From contig CM019064.1 of assembly GCA_009667805.1 (NCBI GenBank), positions 74,956,400 through 75,020,399 on the forward strand: a stretch of DNA of 64,000 nt, given 5' to 3'. The DNA comes from Leptobrachium leishanense (lineage: Eukaryota; Chordata; Amphibia; Anura; Megophryidae). The notes beneath the pieces are model-generated. The model was not told the DNA's origin. It saw only the letters and a program-made list of their open reading frames with translations, and ran no database searches. Positions 21,747-32,020 of the stretch are shown piece after piece (positions within the stretch are counted from its first letter, which is position 1; every line of letters starts with the position of its first letter). The translations under genes were made by a program, and so were the position numbers.

Positions 21747-22376
21747 CAGTGGTACCTCAGTTCACGAATTTAATTGGTTCCACGACTCACATTTTCCCAT
21801 AGGGTTCAATGTAAATCAGGTTACTCCGTTCTGACCCCTATGAACATGTTCACGAGCCGATTTTTGGTTGTGAACTGAATCACATTTTCCCATAGGGTTC
21901 AATGTAAATCAGGTTAATCCGTTCTGAACCATATGGGGGAAAAAAATGTAACAATGTAATCAAAGTACAGTATGAAGATAGTGAACACTTACCTTTCTTG
22001 GGCGACTTCCGGCATGGAGGACGGAAAGGTGGGAGGGGAGGAGGTTATTGGTTGGAGGGAGAGTCCCCCTCCATAATGACATTGGGGAAATCTCCTTCAG
22101 GGGTTTCCTCACTTCTTTGTCTCTTAGCTGCAGGGTCAATTTTGGTGAAAAATCGGTCTAATGTCACTTGTTTTTTCCTACGGTGCAGAACACTCCGGAA
22201 ATGAGAGACCACGCTGTCGTTCATCATATTCAAGACTCTGTTCGTCACAGTTATGTCGGGGTGGTGCTTCTCAAAGAAATCCTGGCACTCATTCCATTTC
22301 TCCATTATGTTATCACATCACTGCTAACCTCCTCCTTTTCTTCCTCTTCCTCGGAGGAATGCTCAACAAGTGCCTT

Positions 22377-24083
22377 CTACTGCTTACTCTGGAGTTCAGC
22401 AAGTTCTTGCGTCGTCAGCTCTTCAGCATGGTCCTCAACAAGCTCCTCTATGTCTGCGCCATCGATGTCCAGACCCATAGTCTTGCCCATGGACACAATC
22501 TCCTCCACTACCTGTGCATCAGACTCTTCCATGTCACGCTGAGCGACAGATTCTGGCCACAGTTTCCCCCAGGCTGAGTTCAAGGTCCGGTACGTGACCT
22601 CTCACGCATTGTCAATGAAGTTGATGCAGTGAAGGACATTGAAATATTTCTTCCAGAACTCTTTCAGAGTCAAAGACGTCTCTTCAGTGACATTAAAACA
22701 CCTGGTGAAGAGTGCCTTTGTGTAGAGCTTCTTGAAGTTGGAGATCACTTGCTGGTCCATGGGCTGCAGAAGAGGTGTCGTGTTGGGGGGGGAGGAATTT
22801 GACCTTTATGTAGTCATACTCAGCGTCCATATCATCCACCAAGGCTGGAGGCTGTGCCGGGGCATTGTCCATCAGAAGAAGGCACCTCTCAGGCAGTTGG
22901 TTGTCAGAATGATATTTTTTCACGGTGGGTGCGAACACCTCGTGCAGCCATTCTATGAACAATTGTCTTGTGACCCAAGCTTTCGTATTGGCCCTCCACA
23001 TGACAGGCAGTCTGGCCTTGTTCACATTCTGTTCCTTGAATGCACGAGGAGTCTGGGAATGGTACACCAGTAGTGGCTTAATCTGCAGATCGGCGCTTGC
23101 GTTCGCACACCGCAAAAGGGTCAATCTGTCCTTCATGGGCTTGTGCCCTGGCAGTGCCTTTTCCTCCTGCGTGATATAGGTTCTGTTCGGCAGCTTCTTC
23201 CAAAAGAGCCCTGTTTCAACGCAGTTGAAGACTTGTTGAGCGACGTATCCCTCTGCCTTCATGAATTCCGCAAAGTCTTTCTTGTAGGCTTCTGCAGCGG
23301 CCTTGTCAGAACTGGAAGCCTCACCATGTATTATCACACTGTGGATGCCACTTCTCTTGCGGAATATTTCAAACCACCCTCTACTGGCTTTAAATTCATC
23401 ACTCAATGAACTTGTGGAGGAGTTTTGCTGCAGCAAATCACTGTGTAACTTCCTGGCTGTTTCACTGATCATAGCTTCACTAACACTATCACCTGCCAGC
23501 TGTTACTCATTCAACCACACTAACAGAAGCTTTTCCACCTCTTCCAGTACTTGTGTCCTCTGCTTGGTTAACATGGTTACTCCTTTTGCCACATCAGTTG
23601 CTTTGATGGCATCTTTATTCTTCAAAATAGTGGAGATGGTCGACTTCGCCGTCTTGTACTCCGAGGCCAGATCAGTCACACGAATACCACGATCATGCTT
23701 TTCTACAATTTCCTTCTTCAACTCAATGGTTATTTTCTTTGAAACCTTCTTGTTACCATTCTTGCTGTGCACTTTCTTGTTACCCTCTTTATTGCGCTGC
23801 ACTTTCTTTTTACCACCATGCTTGCTCAGCACATCCTCGTCACCTTCAATAATGCTCTGCACATCCTCGTCACCTTCAATAACGCTCTGCACATCCCTGT
23901 CACCTTCAATAACGCTCTGCACTTTCTTTTCTTGTCACCTTCAAGAACGCTCTGCACTTTCTTGTCACCTTCAATAATGCTCTGCACATCCTTGTTACCT
24001 TCAATAATGCTCTGCACGTTCTTGTCACCTCTCTGCGCTTTCTTTTTCCCACCACGCTTGTTCTGCACTTTCTTGGGAGCCAT
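22377..24083 (-). pseudogene. Tigger transposase, broken, first catalytic Asp lost
   Basis: Pogo/Tigger transposase relic, related to CENP-B-like domesticated genes. The probable start is the ATG at 24083-24081 (MAPKKVQNKRGGKKK). A repeated GD-V/QSIIEGD region encoded by a 30-bp minisatellite follows, with a frameshift near 23930. Then come the psq-type helix-turn-helix (LASEYKTAKSTISTIL), a TAA at 23505-23503, the Tc5/CENP-B-like second DNA-binding domain (about 23440-23290), and the DDE_1 core. In the core the first catalytic position reads NCVETGLFWKK: GTT (Val) at 23220-23218 where the family has Asp. The second Asp is present in LLLMDNAPAQ. The third region is out of frame after about 22790. 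A C-terminal acidic tail ends near 22377. It is inactive on several counts. Confidence 0.9.
23835..24030 (-). repeat. 30-bp coding minisatellite in the Tigger N-terminus
   Basis: About six 30-bp units (plus strand: CTCTGCACATCCTCGTCACC then TTCAATAATG). On the coding strand each unit gives ten residues of the type VQSIIEGDKD. The unit is a multiple of three, so copy-number change would keep the reading frame. One odd-length unit near 23930 breaks it. Confidence 0.9.
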
Positions 24084-24396
24084 GCTGGATTTAATACAGT
24101 AATACTGAACAGTACTGTGCTACAAACTTCACACCTTCAGCCCTGTCTGCGACCGCGATCTCGAGTACAGGAAGCACGTGTACAGTACAGGAAGCCCCAT
24201 GGCCGCGGTCGTGTCATGTTCGTAACCCGAGGCGGAGTTCGTGAACGGAGGTAAATGTTGAAGAACGTCCTGGTCGCGAACCGAATTGTTTATGAACAGG
24301 GACGTTCGTGAACCGAGGTACCACTGTACATTGTAGCACAAAGCGCAAAATTAGCTATACAATGTAACTACATGACCCAAAATTGTGATATGTTAA

Positions 24397-24470
24397 CCCC
24401 TTAAGGACCAAAGGTCTTTAAAGTCAATGCATTTATGACGTAACAGTTTACATCAATGGTCCTTAAGGGG
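24397..24470. mobile_element. 74-bp piggyBac-type MITE
   Basis: CCCCTTAAGGACCA...TGGTCCTTAAGGGG, 14-bp perfect inverted ends, bounded by TTAA (24393-24396 and 24471-24474). It is inserted in the LINE: sequence on either side aligns to contiguous DNA at about 48808-48850 (ACTACATGACCC...AACTAAACTGGCC). Confidence 0.85.
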
Positions 24471-24998
24471 TTAATAGAGCTAAACTGGCCATCACTGGAA
24501 TCTAGACGCACCCTTCACCTTTCCAACATGGTGTTTAAGAGCTTTTCTGGGAAGCTACCACCCTACCTGAATAGACTGCTTCCCCCAGCAGTTCCCTTAT
24601 CCTATAACCTCCAATCCAGGATCTGCACCTTACTTACAATACCACAATACAAAAAGAAAGTGTCTCGATCCTCATTTTCCTACAGAGCACCGCAATTATG
24701 GAATAACCTCCCAGACACCATCAAATCTTCCCCCAGTCTAAAGTCACTTAAGAGCTCCCTATTAACATACCTCAATACAGAATACACCTGTAAACATTAA
24801 ACATGTAACATAGTGATTATATTTCCTACATATTTATATTCTGTGTTAATCTGTATACTTGTGTTTTTGTTGTTAATATCTTTCATTTTATTAATTTATT
24901 TCTTTACCTACTGTAACAATTCAATGTTCTTGAACCCAGCACAAAACGAGAGAAATCTCAATGTATCCTTCCTGGTAAAATACTTTATAGATAAATAA
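24471..24998 (+). pseudogene. 3' end of an L2/CR1-type LINE (end of ORF2 and tail)
   Basis: C-terminal region of a non-LTR reverse transcriptase, about 105 codons in frame (LNWPSLESRRTLHLS, GKLPPYLNRLLPP, FSYRAPQLWNNLPDTIKSSP). Its stop is near 24799, followed by a short 3' untranslated region ending in ATAAATAAATAAAT (24991-25004). The copy at 48390-49370 matches almost word for word. The 5' part is divided among 16250-16344, 21702-21746 and 24327-24392 by the hAT, Tigger and piggyBac-type insertions. No endonuclease or reverse-transcriptase core survives. Confidence 0.85.
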
Positions 24999-25014
24999 AT
25001 AAATGTGTAAGCCG

Positions 25015-27782
25015 TATAAAGCTGGGGTCCTTTAGCAGGCTTTGCAGGATAAGGGAGCCCATGCAGCATAGGTTGGAGGTGGCATTAGCTTCCGAGTCTT
25101 CCTGGTCAATGAGGAGGATGTCCTCATCGTGCACTTCCTCCTCCCAGCCACGTACTAGTCCTTGTGTTTCTGGGCACACAAAAGCCTCCCTTGAGGAATC
25201 ACCACCTTCAATGCCCCCACTACTTAAATATTCCTCCTCCTCCTCATCCTCCTCCTGTCTGATCTGAGGAGGACCCGCTGGAATGCTGACTGCAGAAAGA
25301 CTGGGGCCTTCAGAGCTAGGGAAGGCCTCCTCTTCCTCCTGCTGCTCTGCCTCTAGAGCCACATCTATAATTCCCTGCAGAGTGTGCTCCAGCAGGAACA
25401 CTAAAGGAATTGTGTCACTGATGCATGCACTGTCCCTGCTCACCATCATTTGTTGCCTCCTCAAATGGTGACAGTACAGTGCATGCATCCTTGATCATCA
25501 GCCACTGCGGGGGGGAACAAGTTGACCTGAACCTGTCCTTGTGCCATACTCACACAGGTACTCATTGATGGCCCTCTGCTGCTTGTGCAGACGCTGCAGC
25601 ATTGCTAATGTCGAGTTCCACCTGGTGGGCATGTCACAGATCAGACGGTTTGTGGGAAGGTGGAATTCTCTTTGAATTTTTGCCAGGCGAACACTTGCTG
25701 GGAATGACCGTCTGAAGTGGCTGCAGACTTTTCTGGCTTGGCTGAGAAGCTCTGCCAGCCCTGGGTACCTGGTAAGGAAACGCTGTACCACCAGATTTAG
25801 GACGTGTGCTAGGCATTGTACATACGTCAACTTACCCAGGAGTAGGGCGGAGAGAAGGTTGCTGCCATTATCACAGACGACCATTCCCAGCTGAAGCTGG
25901 CGTGGTGTTAACCATCTCTGCACCTGCCCCTGCAGAGCTGACAGAATTTGTAGCCCGGTGTGGCTCCTGTCCCCTAAACAAACCAGCTCAAGCACAGTAT
26001 GGCATCTTTTTGCTTGAGCCATTGAGTAGCCCCTGTCAGGCGTCAGTTTAACTGCCACTTCGCCAGAGACACAGAAGAAGGAGGAGGAGGAGGAAGAGGG
26101 AGAGGTGGTGGTGGAGCAGACAGACCTCATAGAAGCAGCTTTCTGGAGGCGTTGTGGATGAACAAGCTCCAGCACAGAGCCCCGTCTTGGATCCCTCCCA
26201 GCTGCAAGCAGAGTTACCCAGTGTGCCGTGAAGGAAATGTAATGATCCTGTCCATGCTTGCTGGACCACGTGTCTAAAGTCACATGCACCTTGCTGCTGA
26301 CTGCCTTTCCCAATGACTCGATAACATTGTCTTCCACGTGCTGGTATAGTGCTGGAATGGCCTTCTGTGAAAAGTAATGGCACATTCAGCAAATTCACGG
26401 AAGGGAGCAGAGTCCACCAGCTGGAAAGGCAGCAGCTGCAATGCGAGTAATTTTGCTAAGCTGGCATTTAGACGCTGTGCTTGGGGATGGTTGGGACTAT
26501 ATTTTTTCTTACGCTGTAGTAGCTGGGGCAACATAATCTGCCTGCGTAAATCTTCAGCTGATGGGATGCTGTCACATTGTGAGGAAGGACCTGGTACATC
26601 CATTACTGTAGCATCATCCCTGTCGGTGGAGGTTGTAGCAGGCAATGACATGGAAGGGCATACAGTGGGGGAAGAGACAGATGAGGAGGAGGAGGACCTA
26701 AGCAAAGTTTTGCGCCAACGGGATGCGTGGCAGGTGGTCATATGTCGCCTAAAGCTCGTGGTACCCAAGCGTCCGGTGTCTTTCCCATGCTTGAGCCTCA
26801 TCTGACATAGATTACAAATAGCAACGGTGGGGTCTGCTGCACATTTTTTAAAGAACTCCTAGACAGCAGAGTTCCTGGATGTTTACTTTGAGATAACAGC
26901 GCTCTGCACCTGAGCAGCTCTGACATCTGATGCCTTGGACTGGCTAGTGCTACGGTTGGTCATAGAGCAGGCCTCAAAATTTCCACTTGCCTGCTCGTAT
27001 TTGGCGAGTGGAAATTACATGAGGGCGAGTGGGAATGCAGAGGCAGGGCAGGATAAGGGGTTAAGTGGGGCACCTAGTGGCGAGTAACTTTTAAGGCCTG
27101 GCTAGTAGCTTGGGACTTGAAAATTTGAGCCCTGTCATAGAGGATGTTGTGCCTCGTGTTTGTTGTGCCTCCTCCTCCTCCTCACTTGACTCCTCTGTTC
27201 GATCAGGCACCCAGGTGGAGTCAGTGACCTCATCATCATTGTCATCACCCCCTATCTCCTCGTCACTGGAGCCAACTTGGCAGTATGCTGCAGCTGCTGG
27301 GGCAACATGAGTGCCAGTTATTTGTGTGTCATCACTGGCACCCTTCCTCTAGGTTGATTATACTCCCTTCCTCAACCTCAGAGATTGAATCAGAGCACTG
27401 TACTTGCTGCACATCCTCAAGCAGCATGTCACTGTCATTGTAGTCAAACAATTCAGCTGACTCCTCCGTGTGTGATAGTGAGGCTACGGCAGGAGTAGCT
27501 GTGGACATGGAGCCTGCATTAGATGTTTTGGCAGCTGAGGTGGACTGTAAAGCACTACAAGCCTGGCTGGCAGAGGACTCGGAGAATGAGGATGGCCTGG
27601 TTAGCCAATCCACCAAATCCTCTGTATGTTGCTGCTGCTTAAGACGGCCAGCACCATTTATAAAGGACAAGTGTGCCCCTGCAGAGGATGCACCACGTCC
27701 ACCACGACCAGAGGCACAGTCTCCCGACACAGAGGCTGCTTGCCCTCTTATCTATGTCTGGGAGCGTCTGCCTGTCCGACAT
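25015..27782 (-). pseudogene. hAT transposase, ZBED type, several lesions (copy 3)
   Basis: The start codon would be at 27782-27780, but the first codons are frameshifted relative to copy 2. The N-terminal acidic region (27730-27332) is followed by a one-base deletion near 27345. The BED finger region (26900-26700, CNLC and HMTTCH) contains a TAA and a TAG in place of a sense codon and the Trp of VWEFF. It is also interrupted upstream by the 26968-27135 MITE. The core (26385-25498) is the fullest in the window: first Asp in TLDTWSS, second in VVCDNGSNL, then the YVQCLAHVLNLVV and MPTRWNSTLAML blocks deleted in copy 2. A frameshift in a G run at about 25508 precedes the acidic inserted region, which ends at the deletion point. 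The SERTFS dimerisation block is absent. Confidence 0.9.
26968..27135. mobile_element. 168-bp hAT-type MITE
   Basis: CAGGCCTCAAAATTTCCACT...GAAAATTTGAGCCCTG with a perfect 8-bp duplication TCATAGAG (26960-26967 and 27136-27143). Removing it restores the transposase reading of copy 3 at this place. Same family as 2066-2543. Confidence 0.93.
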
Positions 27783-27889
27783 GGTGAGTGATATATAGAT
27801 TAAATATATACAGAACTCTGATTCAACTCTGGTATAAAGATTAAAGATTTCCAGAACTCTGGTATAACTCAGTGAGACACCCTAATAGC

Positions 27890-29720
27890 TGGCAGCCAGT
27901 GACAAGACACAGATTACAATTCACAGAAACCTCCTATAAATCAGTGAGACCCCCTGATGGGTGCCAGTGACAAAACACAAATTACAATACGCAGAAATCT
28001 GCTACAAATCAGTGAGACCCCATGATAGGACCCCCTGATAGCTGGCAACAGTGACAAGACACAGATTACAATTCGCAGAAATCTGCTAGAAGTATGTGGG
28101 ACCCCCTGATAGCTGGCAGTGAGAAGACACAGATTACAAATCCCAGAAACCTCCTTTAAATCAGTGAGACCCCCTGATGGGTGGCAGTGACAAGACACAG
28201 ATTAGAACAATTCCCAGATATTTTGTATAAATGACTGACCCCCTCAAAATTCTGGGTGGCAGTGACAAGACACAGATTACCTCAATTCCCAGATATTTTG
28301 GAGAAATTACTGACCCCTACAAAATACTTGGTGGTAGCCAGTGAGAACACATGGATTATAACAATTCCCAAATATTTTGTAGAAATTACTGACCGACCCC
28401 CCCCCCCAAATACTGGGTGGCAGTGACAAGACACAGATTACCTCAATTCCCAAATATTTTGTCGAAATTACTGACCCCCAAAATACTTTGTGGCAGCCAG
28501 TGAGAACACACGATTTATAACAATTCCCAAATATTTTGTAGAAATGACTGACCCCCAAAATACTGGGTGGCAGTGACAAGACACAGATTACCTCAATTCC
28601 CAAATATTTTGTAGAAATTACTGACCCCCCCAAAATAGTTGCTGGTGGCAGTGATAAGACACAGATTACCTCAATTCCCAAATATTTTGTAGAAATTACT
28701 GACCCCCCAAAATTCAGGGTGGCAGTGACAAGACACAGATTACCTCAATTCCCAAATATTTTGTAGAAATTACTGACCCCCCAAAATGCTGGGTGGCAGT
28801 GACAAGACACAGATTACCTCAATTCCCAAATATTTTGTAGAAATTACTGACCCCTCAAAATAGTTGCTGGTGGCAGTGACAATACACAGATTACCTCAAT
28901 TCCCAAATATTTTGTAGAAATTACTAACCCCCCAAAATTCAGGGTGGCAGTGACAAGACACAGATTACCTCAATTCCCAAATATTTTGTAGAAATTACTG
29001 ACCCCCCCAAAATTCAGGGTGGCAGTGACAAGACACAGATTACCTCAATTCCCAAATATTTTGTAGAAATTACTGACCCCCCCAAAATACTGAGTGGCAG
29101 TGACAAGACACAGATTACCTCAATTCCCAAATATTTTGTAGAAATTACTGACCCCCAAAATTCAGGGTGGCAGTGACAAGACACAGATTACCTCAATTCC
29201 CAAATATTTTGTAGAAATTACTGACCCCCCCAAAATTCTGGGTGGCAGTGACAAGACACAGATTACCTCAATTCCCAAATATTTTGTAGAAATTACTGAC
29301 CCCTCAAAATAGTTGCTGGTGGCAGTGACAATACACATATTACCTCAATTCCCAAATATTTTGTAGAAATTACTAACCCCCCAAAATTCAGGGTGGCAGT
29401 GACAAGACACAGATTACCTCAATTCCCAAATATTTTGTAGAAATTACTAACCCCCCAAAATTCAGGGTGGCAGTGACAAGACGCAGATTACCTCAATTCC
29501 CAAATATTTTGTAGAAATTACTGACCCCCCAAAATTCAGGGTGGCAGTGACAAGGCACAGATTACCTCAATTCCCAAATATTTTGTAGAAATTACTGACC
29601 CCCCCCCCCCAAAATACTGGGTGGCAGTGACAAGACACAGATTACCTCAATTCCCAAATAATTTGTAGAAATTACTGACCCCCCCCCCCAGTAGCTGGTG
29701 GCAGACTGGCAGTGAGAACA
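27890..29720. repeat. Subterminal tandem array of hAT copy 3
   Basis: About 20 units of roughly 74 bp. The core words are GTGACAAGACACAGATTACC, CAATTCCCAAATATTTTGTA and AATTACTGACC, followed by a variable C run and CAAAATTC/TACT. Units from about 28540 onward are nearly identical, while those at 27890-28200 are more diverged and closer to class 1 of copy 2. The sharp homogeneity in the middle indicates recent expansion by unequal exchange or replication slippage. Confidence 0.95.
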
Positions 29721-29787
29721 CACACTAACACAAGAACAATCTCCTCTCAAATCTCCTCTCAAACGCGTGCTGAAGCGCTGTGTGAAA

Positions 29788-29852
29788 CCTTATATAGTGT
29801 GCTGCGGGACTTAGCTCAGTGAGCCCATGATTGGGCAAAATTTGCCCAATCA
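29788..29852 (-). promoter_or_regulatory. TATA box and CCAAT palindrome of hAT copy 3
   Basis: CCTTATATAG (29788-29797) and the face-to-face CCAAT palindrome (29828-29852), nearly identical in sequence and spacing to copy 2. Confidence 0.7.
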
Positions 29853-30090
29853 GGACTCTGAGCCGTGATTGGCATAGTCTTGAACCTGTCTTGCACCTGA
29901 CCTGTGGTCAGGTGCAAGGCTGTAGCCAATTACAAGCTTCAGGCCAGTGGAAAAGTGCATTGTGGTCCATTGTGGTGCATTGTGGGCGAACATGCGGCGA
30001 ACATGCGGAAATGTTCGTAGTTCGCAAACATGCGAACATGCGATGTTCGAATCGAACTCCGAACCGATCGAACTGAACAGCTCATCCCTA

Positions 30091-30200
30091 GTATAGACAC
30101 AGGGTTACAATACAATGAACAACATTTGACAAACCAGTACAGGAGGAGACGAGGGCCCTTTTCCCGTGGGAACTCTCAATCTAGAAGTGATTAAAAAACC
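30091..30200 (-). mobile_element. 3'-end fragment of an L2/CR1-type LINE
   Basis: GTATAGACACAGGGTTACAA, CAACATTTGACAAACCAGTA and GGAGGAGACGAGGGCCCTTT match the 3' untranslated region at 52875-52960 and 44385-44470, same orientation. hAT copy 3 inserted into this fragment. Confidence 0.75.
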
Positions 30201-30734
30201 TTAATGTCCCAGAATAGTCTACTATATGATGTTGGACCGTTGTCCTTTCTTTATCCTTATATTTCCTTTTAATTCGTCCCATGATGGGGGTGAAGCCCTC
30301 TCCAGTATTAACTCAGAAGGGGTAGGGGGGACAGATCGCCCATAGTGAACTCTGTTTGCAAGCGTATTGTATTGTTATAATAAGGTAAACTGCTTGCCTT
30401 CTTTGGAGCCCCTTAGAATTAGGCTCCTTTAGAGTTGCCTAGCGTACCCTTTAAGTTGGTATACCAACCTATGCCTGCCTGTGTGTGTTAGGTAACCTCA
30501 CCACATCCATAAATTCACTTTGTGTTGGTTCCCAAGTGCAGATAGAGGGTCTCCAGGCCGAGTGAATAAATAAAAAATTATAAAAGAGCTCTTAATAAGT
30601 TATTAAGAACAAACAAACATCTATAAGACATTTTGAAAGTACGTAGAGACGCGTTTCGCCTATTAAAACATTTGGCCTCCTAGACTGAGACTTAGGGCCA
30701 TAGCATGTCCAGGGATCATTTCATCACGGCGCTC
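30200..30734. other. No recognised feature
   Basis: Moderately AT-rich. GAGACGCGTTTCGCCTATTA near 30646 resembles a motif seen in dispersed amphibian repeats, but no ends were found. Confidence 0.4.
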
Positions 30735-31150
30735 TTATGTCCTGGACTCGGACTGTGGCGCAAGCAGCACCTGCGGCTGCTCCTCCATTGGCAGCGGCAC
30801 CTGCTCCCAGTTAGTTGCCCCACCTAGGGATTGTGGCCGCTGGGGTTCCGGCCATGGTCCCAGCGTGGAGAGGCAGGCCCAGCTTGGTGCCCGGGGCACA
30901 GCTATCACGCCTCGCTCCACCTGTTTGGGGAGTTCCCATACAGGGATTGTTCGAGGGGGTGGTGACAGAGGCTGATGGGCTGTGTGTGGAGCTGTGGCCT
31001 TGGGGCCGGTATCCAGGGTTTGACTGAGACCTGTGCCGCTAACCTTCCCCTTGGGGAGGGGCAGAGGCTATCTGGGCGGGCTTTTGAGTATATCTACCTG
31101 GCTCAGCTGGACTCAGGTGCTCAGTTGTAGTCTACCTTCCCTTGTGACAC
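30735..31150. other. GC-rich segment of unknown origin
   Basis: It stands out against the AT-rich flanks and has Ala/Pro-rich open stretches (for example from about 30770), interrupted by stops. It could be a fragment of a retroelement gag region or LTR. No motif supports a firm call. Confidence 0.3.
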
Positions 31151-32017
31151 TCCTAAGCATTTTTCTGGTTGACTTACAGATCTGAATGCATACTGAAATC
31201 CATCACCCACATTACATCTGACATCAGTAGTTTAGCCTCAAGTCTCACAAACACCTGCTGTGTCTTTAGGTCTCAGGACTATCAGCACAGGCATCTCTAC
31301 AGGAGGGCAAGAGGGGGCAATTACCCCCCTAGGTTGTTCCTTGCCGCCCCATGTGCCACCCCACCAAAAATCAGCATCCAGCTTCCCCCACATATTCGGA
31401 CCACTATATCTCCGACCCTGTGTCTTTGGAAAGGGCAGATTCTGGCCTTTCCAATGATACCCAACATGCCCATATTCAATGTAAAATAAAATCTTAAAAA
31501 CTTAAATAACGTGCACGTAGACATAGACGTTTTCACAGGGTTGAAATGGCTCAGCAGTGAAGGTGTTAACATTCAGACTATATATTACATTGTGTATTAC
31601 TTTTGTCTTTGCCTTGGTTTAGCTGTGTTTTAAGGGTTGATGGGCAGGCTTCATCCCTTACAGTATACATTTTATTTTTTTCCTTGATGTGTGGCATTTT
31701 AGGGGTTAACACTGCTTATTATTTTTATTGCATTTCCCTGGGTTTATGGAAGTTAGAATCTTAAGGGTCTATTCATCTTTAGATCCTTTGTTTTTCATCA
31801 CATTTTGGGGAATGCATTCCGCCAAAAATATTGTGAATTCCCTATTTAGCGAATGGTCATGGTAATTTGCTAAAATTGGAGTCCCTGAAGCAGTTCTCAG
31901 ACATCGGCGAAAACTGCTGAATTGTGGCGAATAAAATATTGAATTTAAGTATCAAAAAAAAGGTATCATTGCATTAAATTACTCTGGGGTTTTGGAATCG
32001 TATTTATATATACTTAT
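31151..32017. other. No recognised feature
   Basis: AT-rich. GGGCAAGAGGGGGCAATTAC (about 31307) followed by CCCC-rich sequence may be part of a MITE, but an opposite end is not visible. Confidence 0.4.
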
Positions 32018-32020
32018 TTA

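Larger units (their letters stand above)
21747..24326 (-). mobile_element. Tigger (pogo-type) DNA transposon
   Basis: Inverted ends CAGTGGTACCTCAGTTCACG and, from the right, CAGTGGTACCTCGGTTCACG, flanked by TA (21745-21746 and 24327-24328). It is 2.58 kb, the usual size for Tigger. A subterminal CATTTTCCCATAGGGTTCAA block is repeated at 21790 and 21884. The transposase is on the minus strand. The element is inserted in an L2/CR1-type LINE whose sequence continues on both sides. Confidence 0.92.
25012..30090 (-). mobile_element. hAT element copy 3 (ZBED-type), 3' end deleted
   Basis: The right terminus ...GCTCATCCCTA ends at 30090 and is followed by GTATAGAC, where the empty-site LINE sequence would continue. 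The opposite terminus is missing: transposase sequence stops abruptly at about 25015, directly after the LINE tail, so the C-terminal block, the 127-bp repeats and the second arm are gone. A 168-bp MITE is inserted at 26968-27135. The subterminal array (27890-29720) is the longest of the three copies. Confidence 0.9.

Noticed and set aside
22161..22577. 138-codon and overlapping plus-strand frames rich in Ser and Leu
   Set aside because: They are antisense to the acidic C-terminus of the Tigger transposase.
23303..23977. 224-codon plus-strand frame with repeated CTSSSPSI units
   Set aside because: Antisense of the Tigger N-terminal minisatellite and DNA-binding region.
28307..28681. 124-codon minus-strand frame with repeated CVLSLPP units
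   Set aside because: Translation of the 74-bp tandem array of hAT copy 3, not a gene.
20225..29720. CRISPR-like regular repeats
   Set aside because: Units are contiguous tandem repeats without unique spacers, lie inside DNA transposons, and the DNA is vertebrate.
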